A DNA stretch of 8,664 nucleotides from Bacillus pseudomycoides DSM 12442 (GCF_000161455.1 NZ_CM000745.1:2220013-2228676); one strand, 5' to 3'. Positions 1-6,123 are shown, counted from the stretch's first letter. Notes: a model not told the origin generated them from the sequence alone. Made by a program: numbers and translations.

Positions 1-1
1 T

Positions 2-187
2 GAGCAAAGAGAAAAACAAATAGAAATCAGTAATGAAATAAAGAAAAAGATTTAAGATATAAAAACAGAACATATAATTTCATCTAATGATCTAAAATAG
101 CATCTTCATTTAGGAAATTCAACCCAGTGAAAGGAATTAAAGAAATATGCAACTTATCCAATGTACACGCCTGCTAATTACAAGTAA
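2..187 (+). pseudogene. possible decayed 3' end of an unknown gene
   Basis: Frame 2 starts open at the window edge and reads a charged, coiled-coil-like tail (EQREKQIEISNEIKKKI) to TAA at 53-55. The same frame resumes with protein-like stretches broken by TAG at 98-100 and TGA at 128-130, and ends with KELKKYATYPMYTPANYK and TAA at 185-187. Either the first 55 bases are the true C-terminus of a gene running in from the left, or the whole stretch is one gene carrying in-frame stops. I do not recognise the family. The stretch is short and AT-rich, so chance reading is possible. From 188 to 359 I see nothing but the leader of the next gene. Confidence 0.25.
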
Positions 188-359
188 AACTTAATGACTT
201 TATATTCAATTGTTTTTATACGGTATCAGAATATCAAGATTGAAGATTAAATAACATTACAAATGGCGGTATTGTGAACAATTTAGAAATAGATTGCTAA
301 TTGTTGTTTAGTTGAATATTCTTAATCTTAAAAGAAACACATTGATGGAGGTGTTAATA

Positions 360-776
360 TTGCTCATTATCATCACTATATCAGCATGTCTCTTAGTATG
401 TATTAGTTTATTACATGTTTACTGGGCATTTGGCGGGAAATGGGGAATAAAGGCAGCGATTCCAACTGAGTCAGGAGAAAAAGCTTTTACTCCTGGAACT
501 GGTATGACATTATTAGTTGCGCTATTACTATGTATAGCAGCGTTACTTTTATTATTACAGGCAAATGTTATTTCCTCTTTTATTCCACATGTCATCGTTC
601 AAATCGGTTCTTGGATTTGTATGTTTGTATTTGGATTAAGAGTGGTTGGAGAATTCAATTACTTTGACATATTTAAAAGAAAAAAAGATACATATTTTGC
701 GAAAATGGATACAATGTTGTTTATTCCATTGTGTGCTTTTTTATCTTTTTCATTTCTCCTAGCAATTATTAGATGA
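360..776 (+). CDS. DUF3995 family small integral membrane protein
   Basis: A 138-residue membrane protein of unknown role, very probably in the cytoplasmic membrane. Four hydrophobic stretches lie near residues 1-18, 47-67, 75-96 and 119-136. The conserved-looking marks are HVYWAFGGKWG (19-29) after the first helix, FTPGTG (43-48) before the second, and GLRVVGEF (92-99) followed by a basic loop (FKRKK). These match my memory of DUF3995 proteins of the B. cereus group. The frame stays open upstream to a TTG at 312 and an ATG at 345. I chose TTG at 360 because GGAGGTG (347-353) lies six bases before it, while the other two have no good ribosome binding site. The resulting length fits the family. 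No terminator follows, so it may be co-transcribed with the next gene 73 bases downstream. Confidence 0.75.
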   Translation: MLIIITISACLLVCISLLHVYWAFGGKWGIKAAIPTESGEKAFTPGTGMTLLVALLLCIAALLLLLQANVISSFIPHVIVQIGSWICMFVFGLRVVGEFNYFDIFKRKKDTYFAKMDTMLFIPLCAFLSFSFLLAIIR

Positions 777-849
777 AAAGAATAGCATGCGTCTCATTAT
801 ATGTTACACTATAAATTACATTATTTTAGAAACGAATAGAGGGAAGTAC

Positions 850-1863
850 ATGATAGATAATTTAAGTAAAGTAATCGATAATATGCCAGAAGATGAAGCA
901 AAATCATTACTCCGCTTCATCTTAATTCAACTTGATTTAATGGAAACAGAGCCAAGCGAAGATAGAATGGACATTTTAACAGAAATCCCAAAACAACTCA
1001 TTGAATCACAAAAACCTAAGCTACATATTAAAGAGAGTAAACATGTACATATTGCATTTGGTGACTCGCCAGCTGGGTGTATTAAACATATGCTGAAACA
1101 AGCTAATTTAACAGAAGACTATGTTATTCTTTTCTCCGATGCGTTCTCTATCGGCCCAATTCATCAATTGAAGTTAGAAGCTGGACAAGTAGCTCGCCAG
1201 CAATGGCTATCTAGAAGTTTAAACTCTTATGATCTTTATTTTGAAGAAGAATATTTATCAACATTCAGACAATCAATGAAAGAATTACAGTCTATTCCTC
1301 AAGATATACCAATTACAATTTGGAAAGCTGATAATGCACATGAACATGTGGGCCTTTGTTTTGTCCTTGCACATTTACAAGATCGAGATAATATTCGTGT
1401 AATTAACACATCTGAAGCATATAGAGAACTGTTCCTAGAAGGCTATGATATACGCGGGACAGGAGGGTTATCTTCAGAGAAACTAGCAGTTATTTATGAA
1501 AAGTACGAAAAAGATTCATCACTGGCTAATGAAGCACGAAAAACTTTTGAACAAGAATGGGAATTACTCTCTCAAACTACGGATTTATTACGACTTTGGA
1601 ATGAAAACCAAGTTCAATCCGTACAAGAAGATTATTTCGATTCTTTCATTATTGAATGTGCAGAAAGATTAGAAACAACAAGATCTTTCTGTAAGGCACC
1701 AAGGTTAGTAGGAGAAGTTCTTGGGCATATTGAGCAAGTAATTGGAGATGTTTTTCTTGAATATCGCTTGCGTACATTAATCCAGCAAGGTGTATTTGAA
1801 ATGGAAGGTACATTAAAAGCAATGCGCTATTATAGCGTTAAGTTGAAGAAGAGGAACCGTTAG
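850..1863 (+). CDS. DUF1835 / DUF3658 domain protein
   Basis: A 337-residue soluble protein of unknown biochemical function. Residues 1-60 form a charged, helical N-terminal extension. From about 65 to 185 there is a DUF1835-like domain, with the strand-glycine start HVHIAFGDSPAG (65-76) and a second block VILFSDAFSIGPIH. From about 215 to the end the helical sequence fits DUF3658, the usual C-terminal partner of DUF1835. There is no signal peptide or membrane segment. The frame is open from an ATG at 787, but AGAGGG (838-843) sits six bases before the ATG at 850, and the residues encoded from 787 to 849 look non-conserved, so I take 850. A strong terminator follows the stop codon. The domain names are recalled from family knowledge and the role is unknown. 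Confidence 0.8.
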   Translation: MIDNLSKVIDNMPEDEAKSLLRFILIQLDLMETEPSEDRMDILTEIPKQLIESQKPKLHIKESKHVHIAFGDSPAGCIKHMLKQANLTEDYVILFSDAFSIGPIHQLKLEAGQVARQQWLSRSLNSYDLYFEEEYLSTFRQSMKELQSIPQDIPITIWKADNAHEHVGLCFVLAHLQDRDNIRVINTSEAYRELFLEGYDIRGTGGLSSEKLAVIYEKYEKDSSLANEARKTFEQEWELLSQTTDLLRLWNENQVQSVQEDYFDSFIIECAERLETTRSFCKAPRLVGEVLGHIEQVIGDVFLEYRLRTLIQQGVFEMEGTLKAMRYYSVKLKKRNR

Positions 1864-1891
1864 GAAAGTACGGTTTTACAGTGTCCATTTT

Positions 1892-1938
1892 AAAAAGCCC
1901 AATTTCTCAGCATTAAAGCTGAAAAATTGGGCTTTTTT
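1892..1938 (+). terminator. rho-independent terminator after the DUF1835 gene
   Basis: A 20-bp stem with one mismatch has left arm 1892-1911, a six-base loop ATTAAA (1912-1917) and a right arm from 1918. Its core is GCCCAATTT/AAATTGGGC. It ends in six Ts (1933-1938). The left side starts with five As, so it may also work on the minus strand. Confidence 0.9.
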
Positions 1939-1984
1939 GTTCGGAAAAGGAAATGAGAACACCTCTATTGTTTTACAGTTATTT

Positions 1985-2013
1985 CAAAATAGAATCTCTC
2001 AACTTCTATTTTG
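1985..2013. repeat. perfect 10-bp inverted repeat upstream of the Tyr-rich gene
   Basis: CAAAATAGAA (1985-1994) and TTCTATTTTG (2004-2013) are exact reverse complements around a nine-base loop. The bases just outside (TT before, GG after) could add G-U pairs in RNA. No T-run follows on either strand, so it is not a standard terminator. It lies 80 to 110 bases before the start of the next gene, and could be an operator or an mRNA structure. Confidence 0.5.
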
Positions 2014-2094
2014 GGCTATATAAATAAGCTTCCCATAGGAGCAATACAACATATGATTGGATAAAGTAATTAATCATAAGAGGTGAGTTTTTTA

Positions 2095-2511
2095 ATGTAT
2101 AATCAACCAACGTATTTTCCATATGTAGATTATAATCAAACAGCATATTATAACCCACAAACTTCTGGTTATGAAACATCTGATGAACTAAGAGATGTGG
2201 AGCTTGAAGAATATAGACCTGATGATGCGGAAGATGCTCCGACGTCACCACCGCCATCACAAGTACCATCTTTACCATCAACATTCGCCACTCCTGCACA
2301 AAGTAGTAATATGAAATCATGGATGTGTAATTGTTTAGGCAGATGGGGATATTTACGATTGCATCGACCAGGACCATTCGGAAGAGATTTATGGTTTTTC
2401 CCAACTGAAGTGAGAAGAAATGGAGTATCGGGATATACTTGGCAAGCCGGACGTCGCCGGAAAGTAAGTTACCGATACCAGCAAATTAGTAATTTCATGT
2501 GCTTTGCTTAG
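2095..2511 (+). CDS. Tyr/Pro-rich low-complexity protein with conserved-looking Arg/Trp tail, function unknown
   Basis: A 138-residue protein that I cannot assign to a named family. Four zones are visible: a Tyr/Asn-rich start (1-26), an acidic segment (27-47), a Pro/Ser/Thr linker (48-68) with a PPP run, and a compact aromatic and basic tail (72-138). The tail carries CNCLGRWG (78-85), RPGPFGRDLWFFPTEVRR (91-108), WQAGRRR and a final Cys136. There is no signal peptide or membrane segment. Composition recalls Bacillus spore coat or exosporium proteins, but that is inference. The start is ATG 2095, eight bases after AAGAGGTGA (2078-2086); the in-frame GTG at 2083 lies inside this site. CATATGAT at 2050-2057 resembles a sporulation sigma-factor -10 element, but I see no convincing -35. 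It is monocistronic, with terminators on both sides. Confidence 0.7.
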   Translation: MYNQPTYFPYVDYNQTAYYNPQTSGYETSDELRDVELEEYRPDDAEDAPTSPPPSQVPSLPSTFATPAQSSNMKSWMCNCLGRWGYLRLHRPGPFGRDLWFFPTEVRRNGVSGYTWQAGRRRKVSYRYQQISNFMCFA

Positions 2512-2547
2512 TGATAAAACAAAATGTAGGAAAGAAACACTAATAGG

Positions 2548-2584
2548 CGATAAGAAGAAAATATCTTCTTATCGTTTGTTTTTT
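2548..2584 (+). terminator. rho-independent terminator after the Tyr/Pro-rich gene
   Basis: A perfect 11-bp stem, CGATAAGAAGA (2548-2558) with TCTTCTTATCG (2564-2574), around the loop AAATA. It is followed by TTTGTTTTTT (2575-2584). Confidence 0.92.
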
Positions 2585-2630
2585 GAAATGAATTATTTTT
2601 CAATATATAAAGTAAGATCGCAACGAAAAA

Positions 2631-2663
2631 TTTACAATTTTCCCACTATTCATGAGTTATAAT
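2631..2663 (+). promoter_or_regulatory. candidate promoter of the first P450
   Basis: A perfect -10 hexamer TATAAT lies at 2658-2663, 48 bases before the P450 start codon. The best -35-like hexamer, TTTACA (2631-2636), is 21 bases upstream, which is longer than usual. If this promoter is real it may be weak or need an activator. Confidence 0.35.
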
Positions 2664-2711
2664 TCATATGTTGAAGTGCTTTTTACAAATAGATGAGAGT
2701 GAGGGAATGCA

Positions 2712-3947
2712 ATGTTTTTTAAAAATAAAGTTGGCCTCAAAATAGAAGATGGTATTCAGTTAGCCTCTGCAGGTTTTAAAGAAGATGCTTATGAAATTTA
2801 TAAAGAATCACGCGCATCACAACCAATTTTGTTCGTATATAAGAGTGAACTGTGGACAGAATGGCTTATTACAAGATATGAAGATGCATTACCACTTTTA
2901 AAAGATTCTCGCTTGAAGAAAAATCCAGAAAATGTATTTTCTCGAGAAAGATTAAAACCATTTCTTTCTCTTGAAAATAGTGATCACTTAACGAAACATA
3001 TGTTAAATTCAGATCCACCTGATCATAGTCGTTTACGAGCACTAGTTCAAAAGGCTTTTACTCCTAAAATGATTTCACAATTAGATGAACGTATTCAGAA
3101 TATCGCGGATACTTTATTAGACCGTGTAGAATATAAGCATTCCCTAAATCTTGTTAATGACTACGCCTTTCCATTACCAATCAATGTAATTAGTGAAATG
3201 CTTGGCGTTCCAAAAGATGATCAAGAAAGATTTAGAATATGGTCTCATGCGGTAATTACTTCCCCTGAAACACCAGAGGAAATAAAGGAAAATGAAGAAA
3301 AACTATCCGAGTTTATTACATATCTTCAATATTTAGTGGATGTAAAAAGGAAAGAGCCGAAAGAAGACTTAGTTAGTGGATTAATTCAGGTGGAAAGCGA
3401 AGGAAGTAAATTAAGTGCACCAGAACTTTATTCAATGATTATGTTGCTTATTGTCGCAGGACATGAAACGACTGTGAATCTTATAACCAATACAGTATTA
3501 GCATTGTTAGAAAATCCAGATCAACTGCAGTTATTAAAAGAAAAGCCCCAACTTATTGATTCAGCGATTGAAGAAGGATTACGTTATTATTCTCCCGTTG
3601 AAATTACGACGGCACGTTGGGCAACTGAACCTTTTATGATTCATGATCAAGAGATTCAAAAAGGGGATATGGTAATCATTTCACTAGCGTCGGCAAATCG
3701 TGATGAGAATGTCTTTGTGAATCCGGACGTTTTTGATATTACGAGGGAAAATAACCGCCACATTGCATTTGGACATGGAAGTCATTTTTGTTTAGGAGCC
3801 CCGCTTGCTCGTTTAGAAGCAAAAATTGCAATTGCCACATTGTTAAAACGTATACCTAAAATTCAAATAAAAGGGGAACGCGAAAAAATTAAATGGCAAG
3901 GCAATTATTTAATGCGTTCTTTAGAGGAATTGCCGTTAACTTTCTAG
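2712..3947 (+). CDS. cytochrome P450, CYP107-like
   Basis: A 411-residue soluble class I bacterial P450 of normal length, expected to insert one oxygen atom into an unidentified substrate using electrons from a ferredoxin or flavodoxin. All core motifs are present. The I-helix oxygen-activation motif is AGHETT (249-254), with Glu252 where many P450s have Asp. The K-helix ExxR is E288-G-L-R291. The heme loop is FGHGSHFCLG with the axial ligand Cys360. SDPPDHSRLR and KAFTPKMI, in the C-helix region, are also typical. I judge it CYP107-like from its overall pattern, and it differs clearly from the P450 at 7439. ATG 2712 is preceded at six bases by GTGAGGG. It is probably a single-gene transcript. 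There are no redox partner genes nearby, and the substrate cannot be told from sequence. Confidence 0.92.
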   Translation: MFFKNKVGLKIEDGIQLASAGFKEDAYEIYKESRASQPILFVYKSELWTEWLITRYEDALPLLKDSRLKKNPENVFSRERLKPFLSLENSDHLTKHMLNSDPPDHSRLRALVQKAFTPKMISQLDERIQNIADTLLDRVEYKHSLNLVNDYAFPLPINVISEMLGVPKDDQERFRIWSHAVITSPETPEEIKENEEKLSEFITYLQYLVDVKRKEPKEDLVSGLIQVESEGSKLSAPELYSMIMLLIVAGHETTVNLITNTVLALLENPDQLQLLKEKPQLIDSAIEEGLRYYSPVEITTARWATEPFMIHDQEIQKGDMVIISLASANRDENVFVNPDVFDITRENNRHIAFGHGSHFCLGAPLARLEAKIAIATLLKRIPKIQIKGEREKIKWQGNYLMRSLEELPLTF

Positions 3948-3964
3948 AATAGGTATTTGAGACG

Positions 3965-4003
3965 TGCATACATTGTATTTCGTTCACATAGAGTATGTAT
4001 GTG
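3965..4003 (+). repeat. weak hairpin downstream of the first P450
   Basis: TGCATACAT (3965-3973) can pair with ATGTATGTG (3995-4003), with two G-U pairs and a 21-base loop. Only a short ATTT follows. It may be a poor terminator or a stabilising 3' end for the P450 mRNA. No better terminator was found between the P450 and the exporter operon, so readthrough into the leader is possible. Confidence 0.3.
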
Positions 4004-4012
4004 TCATTTAAA
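3983..4012 (+). promoter_or_regulatory. candidate promoter for the structured leader of the MFS/Vat operon
   Basis: TTCACA (3983-3988) and TTTAAA (4007-4012) are separated by 18 bases and are each four of six to the sigma-A consensus. Transcription would start near 4019, just before the Shine-Dalgarno-like GGAAGGGTGA of the mini-ORF, so the RNA would contain the whole pairing system described at 4033-4217. The hexamers are weak, and the assignment leans on this position. Confidence 0.3.
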
Positions 4013-4040
4013 ATCGAAACGGAAGGGTGAAGACATCCCA

Positions 4041-4052
4041 ATGATCAACTAA
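4041..4052 (+). CDS. possible three-residue leader ORF (Met-Ile-Asn)
   Basis: ATG ATC AAC TAA follows a Shine-Dalgarno-like GGAAGGGTGA (4021-4030) by ten bases, a little long for Bacillus. Its last codons overlap segment A (4048-4059) of the leader stem, so a ribosome halted on it would cover A and release B. As I recall, very short upstream ORFs of this kind control some Firmicute resistance genes by ribosome stalling. A three-codon ORF can easily occur by chance, and only its position relative to the alternative pairings supports it. An overlapping GTG ORF (4027-4044) has no spaced ribosome binding site. Confidence 0.35.
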   Translation: MIN

Positions 4053-4142
4053 TTCTATTTTTTAAGAAATCTTCGTTATAAAACGAAATATTCTTCTGAA
4101 TAGGATTAGTATGTACATTTTTATATGTAAAAGGGATGTATT

Positions 4143-4173
4143 TTCGCACTGCGAATAAACTGACTTTTATAAT
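4143..4173 (+). promoter_or_regulatory. alternative promoter with overlapping palindrome before the MFS gene
   Basis: A perfect -10 TATAAT (4168-4173) lies 50 bases before the exporter start. The best -35, TTCGCA (4143-4148), is 19 bases upstream and falls inside a small palindrome TTCGC-ACT-GCGAA (4143-4155), which could be an operator or an RNA hairpin. Transcripts from here would lack segments A and B of the leader and keep only the hairpin that hides the Shine-Dalgarno. It may equally be a chance match in AT-rich DNA. Confidence 0.3.
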
Positions 4174-4187
4174 ATGATGATGGTGCT

Positions 4188-4217
4188 GCCTCCTATTCAG
4201 AATGTAGAATAGGGGGC
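4188..4217 (+). promoter_or_regulatory. hairpin sequestering the MFS ribosome binding site
   Basis: GCCTCCTATTC (4188-4198) pairs with GAATAGGGGGC (4207-4217) over 11 bp with one U-G, around the loop AGAATGTA. The right arm contains AGGGGG (4211-4216), the only ribosome binding site for ATG 4224, so the folded form should block translation. The following CTTTATT is a poor U-tract, so it might also act as a weak terminator. Confidence 0.7.
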
Positions 4218-4223
4218 TTTATT

Positions 4224-5495
4224 ATGTCTATGAATATAAAAGCTAAACAAAAAAGTAATATATCTGTAGTACTAAAAAATCGATTTGTGCAAGCAATTAT
4301 TGCTTCAGCATTATTTCTCCAGATAGGAATTTGGATCCGAAACTTTGCGGTACTGCTGTATGTAATGGAAATGACCAATGGTGATGCGTTTGCCATTTCA
4401 ATGATTTCAGTTGCTGAATTTGCGCCGATTTTTATCTTTTCATTTATAGGAGGAACGTTTGCAGATAGGTGGAAGCCAAAAAGGACGATGATTTGGTGTG
4501 AAGCCTTAAGTTCGTTATCAGTATTTGCAGTATTGTTTACACTTATGTTTGGTACTTGGAAGGTAGTATTTTTCGTTACACTTATCTCTGCAATTCTTTC
4601 GCAATTTTCACAGCCTTCAGGTATGAAATTATTTAAACAACATCTATCTACAGAAGAAGTACAGTTGGCTATGTCATTATATCAAACCATTTTTGCGATT
4701 TTCATGGTATTAGGTCCTATACTTGGCACGTTTATATTTCAAGCCTTCGGAATTTACACTTCTATTATTGTGACAGGTATTGCTTTTTTATTTGCGGCTT
4801 TAGTCTTGCTATTTCTTCCAAGAGATATTGAAGAACAAGAAGAAAAGAAAAAAGTTAGCTTATTGCAAGAGATGGTGGATGGAATTAAATATGTAAAGGC
4901 AAAGAAGACACTAACATTACTCGGAATTTGTTTTATGGCAGCAGGATTAGGGATTGGTCTGATTCAGCCACTAGGTATTTTTATCGTAACTGAACAATTA
5001 GGTTTATCAAAAGAAAGTTTACAATGGCTACTCACTGTAAATGGAGCCGGAATGATTATTGGAGGAGCGTTAGCGATGGTATTTGCCAAAAATGTTGCTC
5101 CGCAAAAGATGTTAATTTTAGGCATGTTTGCACAGGCCGTTGGCATTGGTATCATCGGATTTTCTACAAATTTATGGATTACACTCATTGCTCAGTTTTT
5201 CAGCGGTCTAGCACTTCCTTGTATCCAAATTGGAATAAATACGCTTATTATTCAAAACTCGGATACAGACTTTATCGGACGAGTAAATGGGATTTTAAGT
5301 CCTTTATTTACGGGTTCGATGGTATTAACGATGAGTATTGCCGGTTCATTAAAAGAAGTATTTTCACTTAGCACAATGTATGAAGGAACAGCATTACTAT
5401 TTATTATTGGTTCATTATTTATTTTGCCAATATATAATTTGAAACCAGTAGTAGGAACTTCAAATGAAGGTGGTGCTGTCCAGCATGAATCCTAA
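4224..5495 (+). CDS. MFS drug exporter, DHA3-like, 12 transmembrane segments
   Basis: A 423-residue cytoplasmic membrane protein of the major facilitator superfamily, probably a proton-driven exporter of small drugs. Hydrophobic segments fill the protein in the twelve-helix pattern, with a charged central loop near residues 193-208 (PRDIEEQEEKKK) between the halves. The loop between helices 2 and 3 has the MFS motif A-like GGTFADRWKPKR (76-87). Helix 5 has GPILG (164-168), resembling the antiporter motif C. This layout is closest to the DHA3 group, which includes Mef-type macrolide pumps; the substrate is not visible in the sequence. The ribosome binding site AGGGGG (4211-4216) is seven bases before ATG 4224 and lies inside a hairpin. 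The last 11 bases overlap the start of the acetyltransferase gene, so the two are translationally linked. Confidence 0.88.
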   Translation: MSMNIKAKQKSNISVVLKNRFVQAIIASALFLQIGIWIRNFAVLLYVMEMTNGDAFAISMISVAEFAPIFIFSFIGGTFADRWKPKRTMIWCEALSSLSVFAVLFTLMFGTWKVVFFVTLISAILSQFSQPSGMKLFKQHLSTEEVQLAMSLYQTIFAIFMVLGPILGTFIFQAFGIYTSIIVTGIAFLFAALVLLFLPRDIEEQEEKKKVSLLQEMVDGIKYVKAKKTLTLLGICFMAAGLGIGLIQPLGIFIVTEQLGLSKESLQWLLTVNGAGMIIGGALAMVFAKNVAPQKMLILGMFAQAVGIGIIGFSTNLWITLIAQFFSGLALPCIQIGINTLIIQNSDTDFIGRVNGILSPLFTGSMVLTMSIAGSLKEVFSLSTMYEGTALLFIIGSLFILPIYNLKPVVGTSNEGGAVQHES

Positions 5496-6123
5496 TTCAA
5501 ATGTGCAATATCCGATTGAAGGAAATAAGAGTGTTCATTTCATTAAAAATACAATAACAAAACCAAATATTATTGTTGGAGATTATTCTTATTATGATTC
5601 AAAAAATGAAGAAACATTCGAAGATCAAGTGCTATACCATTATGAATTTTTTGGAGACCGATTGGTTATGGGAAAATTCTGCTGCGTAGCACCTGGAGTT
5701 ACATGTATTATGAATGGCGCAAACCATAAAATGGATGGATTTTCAGCGTATCCATTTAATATTTTCGGTCATGGCTGGGAGAAATTCACACCTACACTTT
5801 CTGATTTACCGTTTAAAGGAGATACGGTTATCGGAAATGATGTATGGATTGGTATGGATGCGACGATTATGCCCGGAGTGAAGATAGGGGACGGAGCAAT
5901 TATTGCTGCTAAAGCGGTTATAACAAAAGACGTTCCACCATATACAATTGTTGGTGGTAATCCTGCTACTGAGATAAAAAAGAGATTTTCAAATGATGTA
6001 ATAAATGAATTGTTAGAAATAAAGTGGTGGGACTTGGACATTAAGATTATTTCTAAAAATATTGATGTAATTGTAAGTGGGAATATGGAAGCGTTGAAAA
6101 AATTAGCAGACGCTTCAGTGTGA
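5485..6123 (+). CDS. vat: Vat-family streptogramin A O-acetyltransferase (xenobiotic acetyltransferase)
   Basis: A 212-residue cytosolic enzyme, the usual Vat length, expected to transfer acetyl from acetyl-CoA to the hydroxyl of streptogramin A (virginiamycin M type) and so inactivate it. The opening YPIEGNKSVHFIK and the block IMNGANHKMDG carry the family pattern. His81 matches the catalytic His of Vat enzymes (His82 in VatD). The hexapeptide repeats of the left-handed beta-helix are clear (IGNDVWIGMDATIMPGVKIG, then GAIIAAKAVITKDVPPYTIVGGNP). The C-terminal helices follow. It differs from Vat proteins as I recall them at CCVAPGV (66-72), where Cys-Ser-Ile-Gly-Pro is usual. Start ATG 5485 follows AAGGTGG (5467-5473). 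The in-frame ATG at 5464 would add seven atypical residues. Whether it confers resistance is not shown. Confidence 0.9.
   Translation: MNPNSNVQYPIEGNKSVHFIKNTITKPNIIVGDYSYYDSKNEETFEDQVLYHYEFFGDRLVMGKFCCVAPGVTCIMNGANHKMDGFSAYPFNIFGHGWEKFTPTLSDLPFKGDTVIGNDVWIGMDATIMPGVKIGDGAIIAAKAVITKDVPPYTIVGGNPATEIKKRFSNDVINELLEIKWWDLDIKIISKNIDVIVSGNMEALKKLADASV

Larger units (their letters stand above)
4033..4217 (+). promoter_or_regulatory. predicted attenuator-type leader RNA controlling the MFS/Vat operon
   Basis: Four segments can pair in mutually exclusive ways. A (4048-4059, ACTAATTCTATT) pairs with B (4099-4110, AATAGGATTAGT) over 12 bp with one G-U. That arm continues inward through AAGAA/TTCTT (4064-4068, 4091-4095) and TTCGTT/AACGAA (4072-4077, 4082-4087) around the loop ATAA. 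C (4188-4198) pairs with D (4207-4217) and hides the exporter's Shine-Dalgarno. Alternatively, 4096-4105 (CTGAATAGGA) is an exact 10-bp complement of 4191-4200 (TCCTATTCAG), so B can take C away from D. ACATCCC (4033-4039) and GGGATGT (4133-4139) could close the first domain, with a small stem TACAT/ATGTA (4114-4118, 4125-4129) inside. Prediction: A:B plus C:D is OFF, B:C is ON. Pairings were checked base by base; energies were not computed. Confidence 0.6.

Noticed and set aside
787..849. Longer start of the DUF1835 protein at ATG 787
   Set aside because: There is no ribosome binding site, while ATG 850 has AGAGGG at correct spacing and a more typical N-terminus.
2006..2404. 132-residue minus-strand frame opposite the Tyr-rich gene
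   Set aside because: It lies opposite a gene with a good ribosome binding site and terminator, has no ribosome binding site of its own, and would cross that gene's leader.
4048..4110. Copy of a B. cereus group intergenic repeat (bcr type)
   Set aside because: Such repeats form long imperfect hairpins, but I cannot match a consensus from memory and there is no second copy in the window. The B:C complement points to a local role. A genome-wide copy count would settle it.
4033..4139. Known metabolite riboswitch (three-way junction, purine-like)
   Set aside because: A closing stem with two inner arms can be drawn, but the conserved loop bases of purine or other known riboswitches are not there. 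The downstream genes also suit drug-induced control better.
4964..5188. Minus-strand frame opposite the exporter
   Set aside because: It is a shadow of the transmembrane coding sequence with no start signals.
5024..5371. 115-residue plus-strand frame inside the exporter gene
   Set aside because: It is an out-of-frame shadow, rich in Cys, Trp, Tyr and Ser, with no ribosome binding site.
5464..5484. Longer start of the acetyltransferase at ATG 5464
   Set aside because: The added residues MKVVLSS do not fit Vat N-termini, and the bases encode the ribosome binding site for ATG 5485.
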